Part shown: piece by piece, positions 1 to 7,159 of the stretch
Position numbering within the stretch: the stretch's first letter is position 1
How the letters are laid out: every line of letters begins with the position of its first letter
DNA from: JABDOU01 sp041609995
GTDB taxonomy: Bacteria; Actinomycetota; Acidimicrobiia; Spongiisociales; SHLN01
Length of the DNA stretch: 15,241 bases
Direction of reading: 5' to 3'
NCBI GenBank assembly: GCA_041609995.1
Contig: JBFIPU010000066.1
Location: forward strand, 1 to 15,241
Made by a program: the position numbers and the translations under genes
The notes under the pieces: generated by a model
The model's input: only the letters and a program-made list of their open reading frames with translations
The model's database searches: none
Told to the model about the DNA's origin: nothing

Positions 1-1
1 A

Positions 2-601
2 ACCGAGATCTGCCTGGACGGAGAATCGGGCGTTGAACGGTGCGAGTCGCTCCGCCCCGACCTCGTCATTCTGGATGTGATGCTCCCCAAGATCGACGGC
101 ATCGAGGTTTGCCGGCGGATCCAGCAACGGCGCCGGACCCCAGTGGTCATGCTCACAGCCAAAGCGGAAGAAACAGACATGCTCGTCGGCCTCGGCGTCG
201 GTGCCGACGATTACGTCACCAAGCCGTTCAGTCCGCGTGAGCTGGTAGCCCGCGTCCACGCCATCCTGCGCCGCGTGAACCGCCACGACACCGACGACAG
301 TTCCATCATCGTCGGCGACCTGAGCATCGATCAGGGGCGGCGAATCGCCGTCAGGCCCGGGAAGGAACCGCATCTCACCGCCACCGAGTTCGACCTGCTG
401 GTCGCGCTGGCATCGACCGCCGGCCAGGTCTTGTCGCGGGAGCAGCTGCTCTACCGTGTGTGGGGCTACCGCGACGGCTCGGGGGCCCGAACGGTCGACA
501 GTCATGTGCGAGCACTCCGACGCAAACTGGGTAACGACGTCATCCGAACGGTGCACGGCGTCGGCTACGCCCTCAACCTCACCGACAACGGCCGGCCGTG
601 A
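2..601 (+). CDS. OmpR/PhoB-family DNA-binding response regulator (5' end missing)
   Basis: This is the C-terminal 199 residues of a two-component transcription regulator; the gene starts before the window and is read in the frame beginning at base 2. The receiver domain retains the segment PDLVILDVMLPKIDG, whose Asp (codon 74-76) is the expected phosphoacceptor. The conserved Thr of 'MLTAKAEE' and the Lys of 'VTKPFSPRELVARV' follow. The second half is a winged helix: TATEFDLL, then REQLLYRVWGY, the recognition helix around TVDSHVRALRRKLG, and the final wing IRTVHGVGYAL. The stop overlaps the GTG start of the histidine kinase by 4 nt, so the two are a cognate pair in one operon. The regulon cannot be told from the sequence. 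Family assignment is secure; the exact orthologue is not. Confidence 0.95.
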   Translation, partial: TEICLDGESGVERCESLRPDLVILDVMLPKIDGIEVCRRIQQRRRTPVVMLTAKAEETDMLVGLGVGADDYVTKPFSPRELVARVHAILRRVNRHDTDDSSIIVGDLSIDQGRRIAVRPGKEPHLTATEFDLLVALASTAGQVLSREQLLYRVWGYRDGSGARTVDSHVRALRRKLGNDVIRTVHGVGYALNLTDNGRP

Positions 602-1710
602 CCGGGGAATCGGCTCAATCGCACAACGCCCGATCCAAGGCTGATCGGGACGTCATCGAGGACACCAACACGAAGGTCGAGCGCCTGATCGGTTGGATCG
701 ATCGGCTCCTGCCCTTCAGCGCCCGCCGCCCCCTCGATCGCATCCCTTCGCTCAAGCTCAAGCTCACGATCGTCATCGGAGCGGCGATAGCAGCGACCGG
801 GTTGACCCTCACCATCGCGAACTGGTTGGGATCGCATCCGGCCTGGGGCCTGGCACTCGGGGTGCTGGCGGCGATCATCGGTGTCCAGTTCCTGGCGAGG
901 GGAATCACGGTCCCGCTGCGAGAAATGCGCCATGCGACGTCCCGCATGGCCCGCGGTGACTACAGCCAGGTGGTGGATGCCTCGTCAGCCGATGAGGTAG
1001 GGGAGCTCGCCCGGTCGTTCAACACGATGGCAGCCGGCCTGGCCGCCATGGACAGCCAACGGCGCGAGATGATCGCCAACGTGAGCCACGAGCTGCGCAC
1101 GCCGATCACGGCGATGCGGGGAAGCATCGAGAATCTGATCGACGGTGTGACCCCCGCCTCCCCCGAGACGCTCGCGACCGTCCTGCGTCAGCTCCAGCGG
1201 CTCGAACTCCTGGTCGAGCAACTCCTCGACCTGTCACGGCTGGAAGCCGGTGTCAGCCCGATGCGGGTGGAGCAGGTCGATCTCATGGAAGTGGTCGCCG
1301 AAGCGGCGGACGAGGCCGGGGCGAGGAATCCCACTCCGGTGATCAAGATCGACGGTCCGGCCGAGTTGACGCTCAACGCCGACCCCGGACGACTACACCA
1401 GGTCCTGTTGAATCTCCTGGACAATGCGATCCGGTTCGGACCGGTGAACCATCCCATCGAGATCCACGTCGGTGCCGATGACAAGTGGGCGAACGTGGAG
1501 GTCACCGACCGGGGTCCCGGCATCCCCGCCGGCGAGGTGCAACGGATATTCGAGCGCTTCCACCGCTCGGGCGATGCGAGGGGCGACGGCTTCGGCCTCG
1601 GACTGGCGATTGCTCGCGAGGTGGTCGAACAGCACAACGGTCGCATCTCGGCCCGAAACCTCGACACCGGTGGATGCGCCATCGAGTTTCGCCTGCCGCT
1701 GCCGCTCTAG
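598..1710 (+). CDS. Sensor histidine kinase, HAMP-HisKA-HATPase, with minimal periplasmic loop
   Basis: This 370-residue membrane kinase should autophosphorylate and pass phosphate to the regulator encoded just upstream. A polar N-terminal stretch of about 50 residues comes first, then two hydrophobic segments at about 54-77 and 83-101. A HAMP linker follows at about 102-150. The dimerisation/phosphoacceptor helix has NVSHELRTP with His164. The ATP-binding domain shows an N box with Asn272 and Asn276 (NLLDNAIRFGP), a G1 box DRGPGIP at 304-310, the F-box IFERFHR and a G2 box GFGLGLAIA at 331-339. The loop between the two membrane segments is only about six residues, so no extracytoplasmic sensor domain is present. 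The GTG start at 598 overlaps the regulator's stop (GTGA). It lacks its own clear ribosome binding site, which implies translational coupling. The signal is unknown. Confidence 0.93.
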   Translation: MTGESAQSHNARSKADRDVIEDTNTKVERLIGWIDRLLPFSARRPLDRIPSLKLKLTIVIGAAIAATGLTLTIANWLGSHPAWGLALGVLAAIIGVQFLARGITVPLREMRHATSRMARGDYSQVVDASSADEVGELARSFNTMAAGLAAMDSQRREMIANVSHELRTPITAMRGSIENLIDGVTPASPETLATVLRQLQRLELLVEQLLDLSRLEAGVSPMRVEQVDLMEVVAEAADEAGARNPTPVIKIDGPAELTLNADPGRLHQVLLNLLDNAIRFGPVNHPIEIHVGADDKWANVEVTDRGPGIPAGEVQRIFERFHRSGDARGDGFGLGLAIAREVVEQHNGRISARNLDTGGCAIEFRLPLPL

Positions 1711-1774
1711 CCGGCGACACTGATTGCAATTCCGTGTTCGTTCGACAATGGAGTGATCGCCGAGGTTCCGCCCC

Positions 1775-2992
1775 CTAGATGAAGATGAGCGCCGGTTGCT
1801 CGAGGAGCTCCTTGACCCGCTGAATGAACGTGGCGGCATCCCAGCCATCGATCACGCGATGGTCGAACGCCGACGACAGGTTCATCATCTCGCGCGGCAC
1901 GAATTGAGATCCGTCCCAGTGGGGTCGGATCTGGATCTTGTTGACTCCGACAATGGCGACCTCGGGATGGTTGATCACGGGAGTGGAGACGATGCCGCCC
2001 AACGCGCCGAGTGAGGAAACCGTGATCGTCGAGCCCTTGAGCTCGTCGGTTGTGGCGCGGCCGGCGCGAGCAGCATCCGAGAGGCGCTTGATCTCATCTG
2101 CACAGGCCCAGAGGTCCATGGCTTCGACGTTGCGCACGACCGGGACCACCAGTCCGGAACCGGTCTGTGTGGCAACGCCGATGTGCACATCGGCGTGTTG
2201 CTCGACAACACCCCTGTCGTCGTCGAAGCGTCCGTTGACATATGGGTGGTCGGAGACGGCCCGGGCGATCGCCAACATGAGAAACGGCAGCAGCGTCAGT
2301 TGGGTGCCGTCGCCCTTGCGGTTCAACGTCTTGCGTAGTGCTTGCAGAGGGGTTACATCGACCTCTTCCACATAGGTGATGTGGGGGATCTTCGACTTGG
2401 CCAGGGACATGTGATCGGCAATGGCCCGCCGCACTCCGACCACGGGGATCTCGGTGACCTGGATCGAGGGAGGCTCTTCGACGTCTCCCAGGATGCGATC
2501 GAGGTCTGCGTGCGTAATGCGCCCTTCAGGGCCGGTCCCGGTGACTGTCGACAGGTCCAACCCGGCCTCCTTGGCCCGCCGGCGCACCGGAGGAGTGGAC
2601 ATCGGCCTGGTGTTGGTGACGAACTCGCCAACCGTTGCCAGGTCGGATGGGTCGTCGGGGGCCGGTTCCTCGGGGCGGGAGTCTTCGGCGATGAGATCGG
2701 CTTCGGTTTCATCGGGCGCCGTGTCGGCTTCGCCCGTGCCGGACTCCCCATTCTCGGTACGCAGGATCACGAGGTCCGACCCGACGGCCACCAGGTCGCC
2801 GGGATCTCCCAGCCGCGACACCACCACGCCGGTCACCGGGCTCGGCAAGACGATGCTCACCTTGTCAGTCACGACTTCCGCCAGCTGGTCGTCGGCTTTG
2901 ACTCGATCCCCCACCTCGACGAACCACGTGACGATCTCGGCTTCGGCGACGCCCTCCCCCACGTCCGGAAGCCTGAATACGTAATCGCCCAT
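1775..2992 (-). CDS. bkdC: Branched-chain 2-oxoacid dehydrogenase E2 (dihydrolipoamide acyltransferase)
   Basis: This 405-residue E2 core subunit transfers the branched acyl group from lipoyl-lysine to CoA. An N-terminal lipoyl domain spans about 3-80, with Lys44 in VTDKVS as the likely lipoylation site. An acidic, Pro/Glu/Asp-rich linker occupies about 81-130. The peripheral subunit-binding domain lies at about 133-170 (PPVRRRAKEAGLDLSTVTGTG shape). The catalytic acyltransferase domain runs from about 178 to the end and carries the DHRVIDG motif with His378 and Asp382. The reading frame is open much further upstream. ATG 2992 is chosen because the protein then begins directly at the lipoyl domain, GGAGG lies 4 nt upstream, and the codon overlaps the E1beta stop (TGATG). 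A single lipoyl domain is present. Substrate assignment rests on the E1 subunits next door. Confidence 0.93.
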   Translation of the reverse strand: MGDYVFRLPDVGEGVAEAEIVTWFVEVGDRVKADDQLAEVVTDKVSIVLPSPVTGVVVSRLGDPGDLVAVGSDLVILRTENGESGTGEADTAPDETEADLIAEDSRPEEPAPDDPSDLATVGEFVTNTRPMSTPPVRRRAKEAGLDLSTVTGTGPEGRITHADLDRILGDVEEPPSIQVTEIPVVGVRRAIADHMSLAKSKIPHITYVEEVDVTPLQALRKTLNRKGDGTQLTLLPFLMLAIARAVSDHPYVNGRFDDDRGVVEQHADVHIGVATQTGSGLVVPVVRNVEAMDLWACADEIKRLSDAARAGRATTDELKGSTITVSSLGALGGIVSTPVINHPEVAIVGVNKIQIRPHWDGSQFVPREMMNLSSAFDHRVIDGWDAATFIQRVKELLEQPALIFI

Positions 2993-4005
2993 CAGACCTC
3001 CAACACGTCCTTCATGACGGCCATGACCCGGGCCGGGCCCGGGAAATAATCCCATTCCTGGGCATGGGGATATGGGGTATCCCAGCCGGTCACGCGGCGG
3101 ATGGGGGCCTCGAGGTGAAAGAATGCCTCCTCTTGCACGATGGCGGCCAGCTCGGCGCCGAATCCGGATGTACGCGTTGCTTCGTGCACCACGACACAAC
3201 GCCCCGTCTTTTTGACAGATTCGACGATCAGTTCGCTATCCAGAGGGAGAAGGGTGCGCAGGTCGATCACCTCGGCATCGATCCCCGACTCCTCTGCCGC
3301 CGCCAGCGCCACAAACACCATCGTCCCGTATGCCAGCACCGTGACCTGGGTGCCGGGACGACGGATGACGGCTTTGCCGAGCGGAACGGTGTAGTGGCCG
3401 TCGGGTACCTCGGCCCATTCGTGCTGAGACCACGGAACCACGGGCCGGTCGTAGTGCCCGTCGAAGGGACCGTTGTAGAGCCGTTTGGGCTCGAGAAAGA
3501 TCACCGGATCGTTGTCTTCGATCGACGACAACAGCAGCCCCTTGGCGTCATAGGGAGTCGAGGGGACCACGGTCTTGAGCCCCGCCACGTGCGTGAAGAG
3601 CGCCTCGGGGCTCTGGGAGTGGGTCTGTCCTCCATAGATTCCGCCGCCGGTCGGCATGCGAATCGTCAACGGGACGGTGAAATCCCCGACCGAGCGGTGG
3701 CGGATGCGGGCGGCCTCGGACACGATCTGGTCGTACGCCGGGTACATGTAGTCGGCGAACTGGATCTCGACGCACGGCCGCAGACCGTTGGCGGTCATGC
3801 CGATGGCGGCACCCACGATGCCGGATTCGCTGATGGGAGCGTCGAAGCATCGATGCGACCCGAATTTCGCCTGCAAACCCTGCGTACAGCGAAAGACGCC
3901 GCCGAAATACCCCACGTCCTCGCCGAATACCACCACCGACTCATCGGCTTCCATCGCGACGAAATGTGCATCGCGTATCGCTTCGATCATGGTCATTCGA
4001 GCCAT
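2992..4005 (-). CDS. bkdB: Branched-chain 2-oxoacid dehydrogenase E1 beta subunit
   Basis: This 337-residue protein forms the E1 heterotetramer with the alpha subunit encoded just upstream, decarboxylating 2-oxoisovalerate-type acids with thiamine diphosphate. It starts with the family pattern MTMIEAIRDA. Next come the pyrimidine-domain segment VFGEDVGYFGGVFRCT, the DAPISESGIVGAAIG region with Glu60 (the expected cofactor-activating glutamate), and GGQTHSQSPEALF with His129. The C-terminal transketolase domain contains VLAYGTM and later VIDLRTLLPLD. Length is normal for the family. The ATG at 4005 has GGAGG 7 nt upstream and overlaps the end of the alpha gene by 13 nt. A second ATG at 3996 (Met4) overlaps the alpha stop as ATGA and is a possible alternative. 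The gene is co-transcribed with E1alpha and E2. Confidence 0.95.
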   Translation of the reverse strand: MARMTMIEAIRDAHFVAMEADESVVVFGEDVGYFGGVFRCTQGLQAKFGSHRCFDAPISESGIVGAAIGMTANGLRPCVEIQFADYMYPAYDQIVSEAARIRHRSVGDFTVPLTIRMPTGGGIYGGQTHSQSPEALFTHVAGLKTVVPSTPYDAKGLLLSSIEDNDPVIFLEPKRLYNGPFDGHYDRPVVPWSQHEWAEVPDGHYTVPLGKAVIRRPGTQVTVLAYGTMVFVALAAAEESGIDAEVIDLRTLLPLDSELIVESVKKTGRCVVVHEATRTSGFGAELAAIVQEEAFFHLEAPIRRVTGWDTPYPHAQEWDYFPGPARVMAVMKDVLEV

Positions 4006-5231
4006 GCCATGCCCTCCAGTAGGTCACGCTGATGCTGCAGGTGGCGAGGCATCTTCTCGTAGACCCCCTCGAAGATGTCCCGGGTGGGTTTGGGGCCCTC
4101 GTGCAGCGTTCCGTGCGATTCGGCCTCGACCTGTGCCGCTCTCACCTCTTCCTCGATTTGAACGTGGAGCTGCTGTTGTTGTTCCTCAGACCACTCCCCC
4201 AGTTCGATCAGATGCTGGGCCAGGCGTTCTATCGGATTGCCGAGCGGCCAGCGGTCCGATTCTTGGGCCGCCCGGTACGCCGACGGATCGTCGGAGGACG
4301 AGTGGGCGGACGCCCGGTAGGTAACCCATTCGATGAGCGTGGGGCCGTGGCCGGAGCGGGCCCGCTCGAGAGCCCAGGATGCCGTCGAATGAACGGCCAG
4401 GTAGTCGTTGCCGTCGGCCCGCAGAGCCGGGATACCGAAGCCCAGGCCTTTGGCGGCGAACGTGGCCGCCTGCCCCCTCGCCAGGCTCTGGGGCGACGAA
4501 ATGGCCCACTGGTTGTTGACGATGTTGAGCACCACCGGGGCCTGGTAGGTGGATGCGAACACCATGGCCGAATGGAAGTCGGACTCGGCCGTCGAGCCGT
4601 CCCCGATCCAACCGGCCGCCACGTTCTCTTCGCCCTTGATGGCAGCCGCCATCGCCCAACCGACTGCCTGGATGAACTGGGTGGCGAGGTTGCCGGAGAT
4701 CGTGAAGAACCCGTGCTCTCGGGATGAGTACATGATGGGCAGCTGGCGACCCTTCAAGGGATCGTGTTCGTTCGAATAGACCTGGTTCATCATCTTGACG
4801 AGCGGGTACCCGTGGGCGATCAGGAGTCCCTGCTGACGGTAAGTGGGGAAGTTCATATCGTCGTCGGACATGGCGGCCCGGAACGCACAGGCGATCGCCT
4901 CCTCCCCCAGGCATCGCATATAGAAAGAAGTCTTGCCCTGCCGCTGGGCAGCCATCATTCGATGGTCGAATTCCCGGACCCGCATCATGTCGGTGAGGCC
5001 TTTGATCAACTGGTCGAGGGTGAGGTCGGGCTGCCAGGGCCCGCTCGCCTTGTGGTCGTCACCGAGCACTCGAATGAGGCCGTCGGCCAGGTCGCGCATG
5101 TCTGTCGGTGAGGCGTCGATGTCGGGACGAGGGGTATCGCCCGGTGCCGGGATATGGATCCCCGAGAAGTCGGGATCATCACCAGGCCGGAACAGGGGTC
5201 CAGGGATTGTCAGTCGAGGACGCTTCGCCAA
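3993..5231 (-). CDS. bkdA: Branched-chain 2-oxoacid dehydrogenase E1 alpha subunit
   Basis: This 412-residue ThDP-binding subunit contains GKTSFYMRCLGEEA near residue 100. The ThDP/Mg motif starts at GDGSTAE (210-216) and ends at the NN pair 239-240. YRASAHSSSDDPSAYR (305-320) matches the serine loop typical of branched-chain rather than pyruvate E1alpha. I chose TTG at 5231 because a perfect AGGAGG (5238-5243) sits 6 nt upstream. The in-frame ATG at 5264 would add 11 residues (423 in all) but has no ribosome binding site and overlaps a candidate -10 box. The open frame beyond 5264 runs antisense into fhaA and is not coding. The order E1alpha-E1beta-E2 matches bkdABC operons. No dihydrolipoamide dehydrogenase is nearby, so E3 must be encoded elsewhere. 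Confidence 0.92.
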   Translation of the reverse strand: MAKRPRLTIPGPLFRPGDDPDFSGIHIPAPGDTPRPDIDASPTDMRDLADGLIRVLGDDHKASGPWQPDLTLDQLIKGLTDMMRVREFDHRMMAAQRQGKTSFYMRCLGEEAIACAFRAAMSDDDMNFPTYRQQGLLIAHGYPLVKMMNQVYSNEHDPLKGRQLPIMYSSREHGFFTISGNLATQFIQAVGWAMAAAIKGEENVAAGWIGDGSTAESDFHSAMVFASTYQAPVVLNIVNNQWAISSPQSLARGQAATFAAKGLGFGIPALRADGNDYLAVHSTASWALERARSGHGPTLIEWVTYRASAHSSSDDPSAYRAAQESDRWPLGNPIERLAQHLIELGEWSEEQQQQLHVQIEEEVRAAQVEAESHGTLHEGPKPTRDIFEGVYEKMPRHLQHQRDLLEGMAWLE

Positions 5232-5237
5232 TCCATG

Positions 5238-5243
5238 CCTCCT
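5238..5243 (-). promoter_or_regulatory. Shine-Dalgarno AGGAGG deciding the TTG start of E1alpha
   Basis: The minus strand reads AGGAGG, a full anti-16S match, 6 nt before the TTG codon at 5231-5229. This spacing is ideal for TTG and impossible for the upstream ATG at 5264, so it argues for a non-ATG start. Confidence 0.7.
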
Positions 5244-5262
5244 ATGGCCCTTCGGATCCCCC

Positions 5263-5268
5263 ATGATA
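5263..5268 (-). promoter_or_regulatory. Candidate -10 box for the bkd operon
   Basis: The minus strand reads TATCAT, a TANNNT match to the primary sigma -10 element. A start site about 7 nt downstream would give a short leader containing the AGGAGG at 5243-5238. The -35 region at normal spacing is not a good match, so the call is tentative. Confidence 0.35.
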
Positions 5269-5342
5269 CGACCCGGTGGAGTTTGAGCTCGAGGGCCGAT
5301 CCTGCCGGGCTCGCAATCGGGTCGGCAAAGCGATGCACGCGG

Positions 5343-5348
5343 TACCGT
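5343..5348 (+). promoter_or_regulatory. Candidate -10 box for the fhaA-pknB operon
   Basis: TACCGT fits TANNNT and lies about 25 nt before the fhaA start. A weak -35-like GTCGGC sits 16 nt upstream. The 142-bp gap between the divergent TTG 5231 and GTG 5374 must hold the promoter of this long operon, because no other gap of useful size occurs before 11857. The exact box is uncertain. Confidence 0.25.
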
Positions 5349-5373
5349 ATGTCCATCAAAGGCCGGAGGACCC

Positions 5374-6012
5374 GTGGCGATCGCCCGCAACCTGGAACAA
5401 AAGATCGAGCAATTGGTGGAAGGGGTCGGAGCCCGGCTGTTCGGCGGCGGGCTCGACGTCATCGAGCTGGCCAGCCGGATCGTCCGTGACGCCGACCTGC
5501 ATGTGTTCGACGATGCGCTGGGCCCGGTGGCCCCCAACCATTTCGAGGTGCGGGTGGCCGAGGGTGAAAGAGGTGCGTCCGAACGGCTGAACGATGTCGT
5601 CGAAGAAGCTGCCCAGGAGAACGGCTGGCGCCTGCGGGGACCAGCCGAAGTCGTGATCATTCTCGATGACTCTGTCAGCCCCGGATCCGTTGTCATCGAC
5701 AGCTCCATCCGGGAAGGTCACCGGCCGGCCTGGGCCTACCTCGAAGCGGTGCGGGATCAGCGCCGGATGCCGATCCGCAACAACCGGGCGCTCATCGGTA
5801 GAAGCAGGTCGGCAGATGTCGTACTCGCCGACCTCGAGGTCTCGAGAGGCCACGCCATCGCCTGGACCGAACAAGGCTCGATCTGGCTCCAAGATCTGGG
5901 CTCGGCCAACGGGACCGGAGTCAACGGAATTCCGGTCACCCAACCGACCGCGGTGACCGACGGCGACGTTCTGACGTTCGGAACAGCCGAGTTCGTCCTC
6001 CGTACCGTCTGA
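5374..6012 (+). CDS. fhaA: FhaA-like protein: DUF3662 domain plus FHA domain
   Basis: This 212-residue cytoplasmic phosphopeptide-binding adaptor has an N-terminal DUF3662/FhaA-type domain over about 1-105 (NLEQKIEQLVEGVGARLFGG, then an alpha/beta pattern). After a short linker comes an FHA domain at about 135-210 with GRS 142-144, SRGH 157-160 and Asn179-Gly180, the residues that contact phosphothreonine. M. tuberculosis FhaA has a long Pro/Gln/Tyr-rich linker and about 527 residues; here the linker is almost absent. The GTG start has GGAGG at 5365-5369. The protein is first in an operon ending with the Ser/Thr kinase, and by analogy with mycobacterial FhaA it should bind phosphorylated kinase or MviN-type partners in peptidoglycan synthesis. 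The specific partners are inference. Confidence 0.9.
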   Translation: MAIARNLEQKIEQLVEGVGARLFGGGLDVIELASRIVRDADLHVFDDALGPVAPNHFEVRVAEGERGASERLNDVVEEAAQENGWRLRGPAEVVIILDDSVSPGSVVIDSSIREGHRPAWAYLEAVRDQRRMPIRNNRALIGRSRSADVVLADLEVSRGHAIAWTEQGSIWLQDLGSANGTGVNGIPVTQPTAVTDGDVLTFGTAEFVLRTV

Positions 6013-6431
6013 TGCCTCCCATCATCGCCAACCTCCTCAAGATCGCCTTCATCGGGCTGATGTATCTATTCCTGTGGCTGGTGAGCCGCTCGATCGGATC
6101 GCACCTCGGGGGTGAGGCCGGAGTGCCGGTCCTGTCGAGGCGGCCCGGGGGGCGGGTGGCCATCATCACGTCCGACACCCAGGCCGGCACCGTCGTCGAG
6201 ATACGGGGCTCGGTGGTGCTGGGCCGAAGCGATGAAGCGGATGTCCTCCTCGAGGATCCCTACGCCTCCGGTTTCCACCTCCGTTTCACCTTTGAAGAGG
6301 AACGTCTCTCCGTGCAGGATCTGGGCACGACAAACGGAACCTATGTGAACGGACGCCGGATCACCGCCCCGACCCAGCTCTCCAAAGGCGACACCGTCCA
6401 AGTGGGCAAGACCATCATGGAGGTCCAATGA
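6012..6431 (+). CDS. fhaB: FhaB/FipA-like membrane-anchored FHA protein
   Basis: This 139-residue protein has one N-terminal membrane helix (about 6-25, IANLLKIAFIGLMYLFLWLV), a basic/glycine-rich linker and a C-terminal FHA domain. The FHA signature is complete: GRS at 71-73, SGFH at 86-89 and TNGTYVNG at 107-114. The architecture and position match mycobacterial FhaB/FipA (about 155 residues), which reads kinase phosphorylation at the division site. The ATG overlaps the fhaA stop by one base (TGATG) and the stop overlaps the phosphatase start by four, so translation is coupled on both sides. Membrane anchoring should place the FHA domain close to the kinase and the SEDS/PBP pair. Function is by family; the phosphopartner is unknown. 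Confidence 0.92.
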   Translation: MPPIIANLLKIAFIGLMYLFLWLVSRSIGSHLGGEAGVPVLSRRPGGRVAIITSDTQAGTVVEIRGSVVLGRSDEADVLLEDPYASGFHLRFTFEEERLSVQDLGTTNGTYVNGRRITAPTQLSKGDTVQVGKTIMEVQ

Positions 6432-7159
6432 GGTTTGGGCGTCCCAAGATGACCTTCTCGTGGGCGACCGCGACCAATCCCGGTGTCGTCCGGGACCGCA
6501 ACGAGGACAGCGTGGCCCCGTCGGAACCCGGGACGACGGACAAGCAAGTCGTCGTGATGGTGGCCGACGGCATGGGGGGACACGTAGCCGGCGAGGTGGC
6601 GTCACAAGTGGCGGTTGACGCAGCCTCCGAGCACGACGGGTCTCCAACTGCCAGGGTCCAGGCAGCCAACGAGGCAGTGATGCGCGAGTCCATGGCGCGT
6701 CCCGATCGCGCCGGCATGGGAACGACCCTCACGCTCGCCGAGTTCTCCGCCAAAGGCTCGGTCGAAGTCGCCCACGTCGGCGACAGCCGCTGCTACCTCT
6801 TCACCGGGGGCGAGCTCCACCAGTTGACCGACGACCACAGCCTCGTCAACGAGATGCTCGCCAAAGGTCAGATCACCGACCAGGAGGCGATCAACCACCC
6901 GCGGCGCAACGTGATCACCCGCGCGCTCGGGACCGACTGGAAAATCGCCGTCGACAACCTGGAACAGGAAATCGAGATCGGTGACCGGTACCTCCTGTGC
7001 ACGGATGGGTTGACGAACATGGTCGAGGACGATGACATCGCCCACATCCTGCTCACCGTCGAAGGCGCCCAACCGGCAGCCTGGGCACTCATCGAGCGGG
7101 CCAACGACGCCGGAGGCGAGGACAACATCTCAGTGGCTGTGGTAGACATCCTGCCGTGA
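6428..7159 (+). CDS. pstP: PP2C-type Ser/Thr protein phosphatase (PstP family), soluble form
   Basis: This 243-residue Mg/Mn-dependent phosphatase should dephosphorylate the kinase and its targets. PP2C motifs are visible in order: VRDRNEDS (22-28), VADGMGGH with Asp47 and Gly48 (45-52), MGTTLTLA (97-104), HVGDSR (116-121), HSLVNEML (137-144), HPRRNVITRALG (157-168), LLCTDGLTN with Asp193 (189-197) and GGEDNISV with Asp232 (229-236). The protein ends right after the catalytic domain. M. tuberculosis PstP continues into a transmembrane helix and external domain (about 514 residues), so this version resembles soluble PrpC. ATG 6428 overlaps fhaB (ATGA). Met8 at 6449 is an alternative start that would match the usual domain boundary but lose the overlap. 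Confidence 0.94.
   Translation: MRFGRPKMTFSWATATNPGVVRDRNEDSVAPSEPGTTDKQVVVMVADGMGGHVAGEVASQVAVDAASEHDGSPTARVQAANEAVMRESMARPDRAGMGTTLTLAEFSAKGSVEVAHVGDSRCYLFTGGELHQLTDDHSLVNEMLAKGQITDQEAINHPRRNVITRALGTDWKIAVDNLEQEIEIGDRYLLCTDGLTNMVEDDDIAHILLTVEGAQPAAWALIERANDAGGEDNISVAVVDILP

Noticed and set aside
1711..1774. Terminator between the convergent kinase and E2 genes
   Set aside because: Only an imperfect long-range pairing (GGCGACACT at 1713-1721 with AGTGATCGCC at 1752-1761), a loop of about 30 nt and no T tract.
2993..3199. N-terminal extension of E2 on the minus strand
   Set aside because: It overlaps the end of E1beta and has Arg/Gly/Pro-rich sequence; the lipoyl domain begins right after ATG 2992.
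3064..4032. 322-codon plus-strand open frame opposite E1beta
   Set aside because: The composition is low-complexity His/Arg/Asp/Gly-rich, and the E1beta protein on the other strand is a full-length family match.
5265..5708. N-terminal extension of E1alpha on the minus strand
   Set aside because: The frame is open but runs antisense through fhaA, the residues are Ser/Arg/Pro-rich, and the family start is near 5231-5264.
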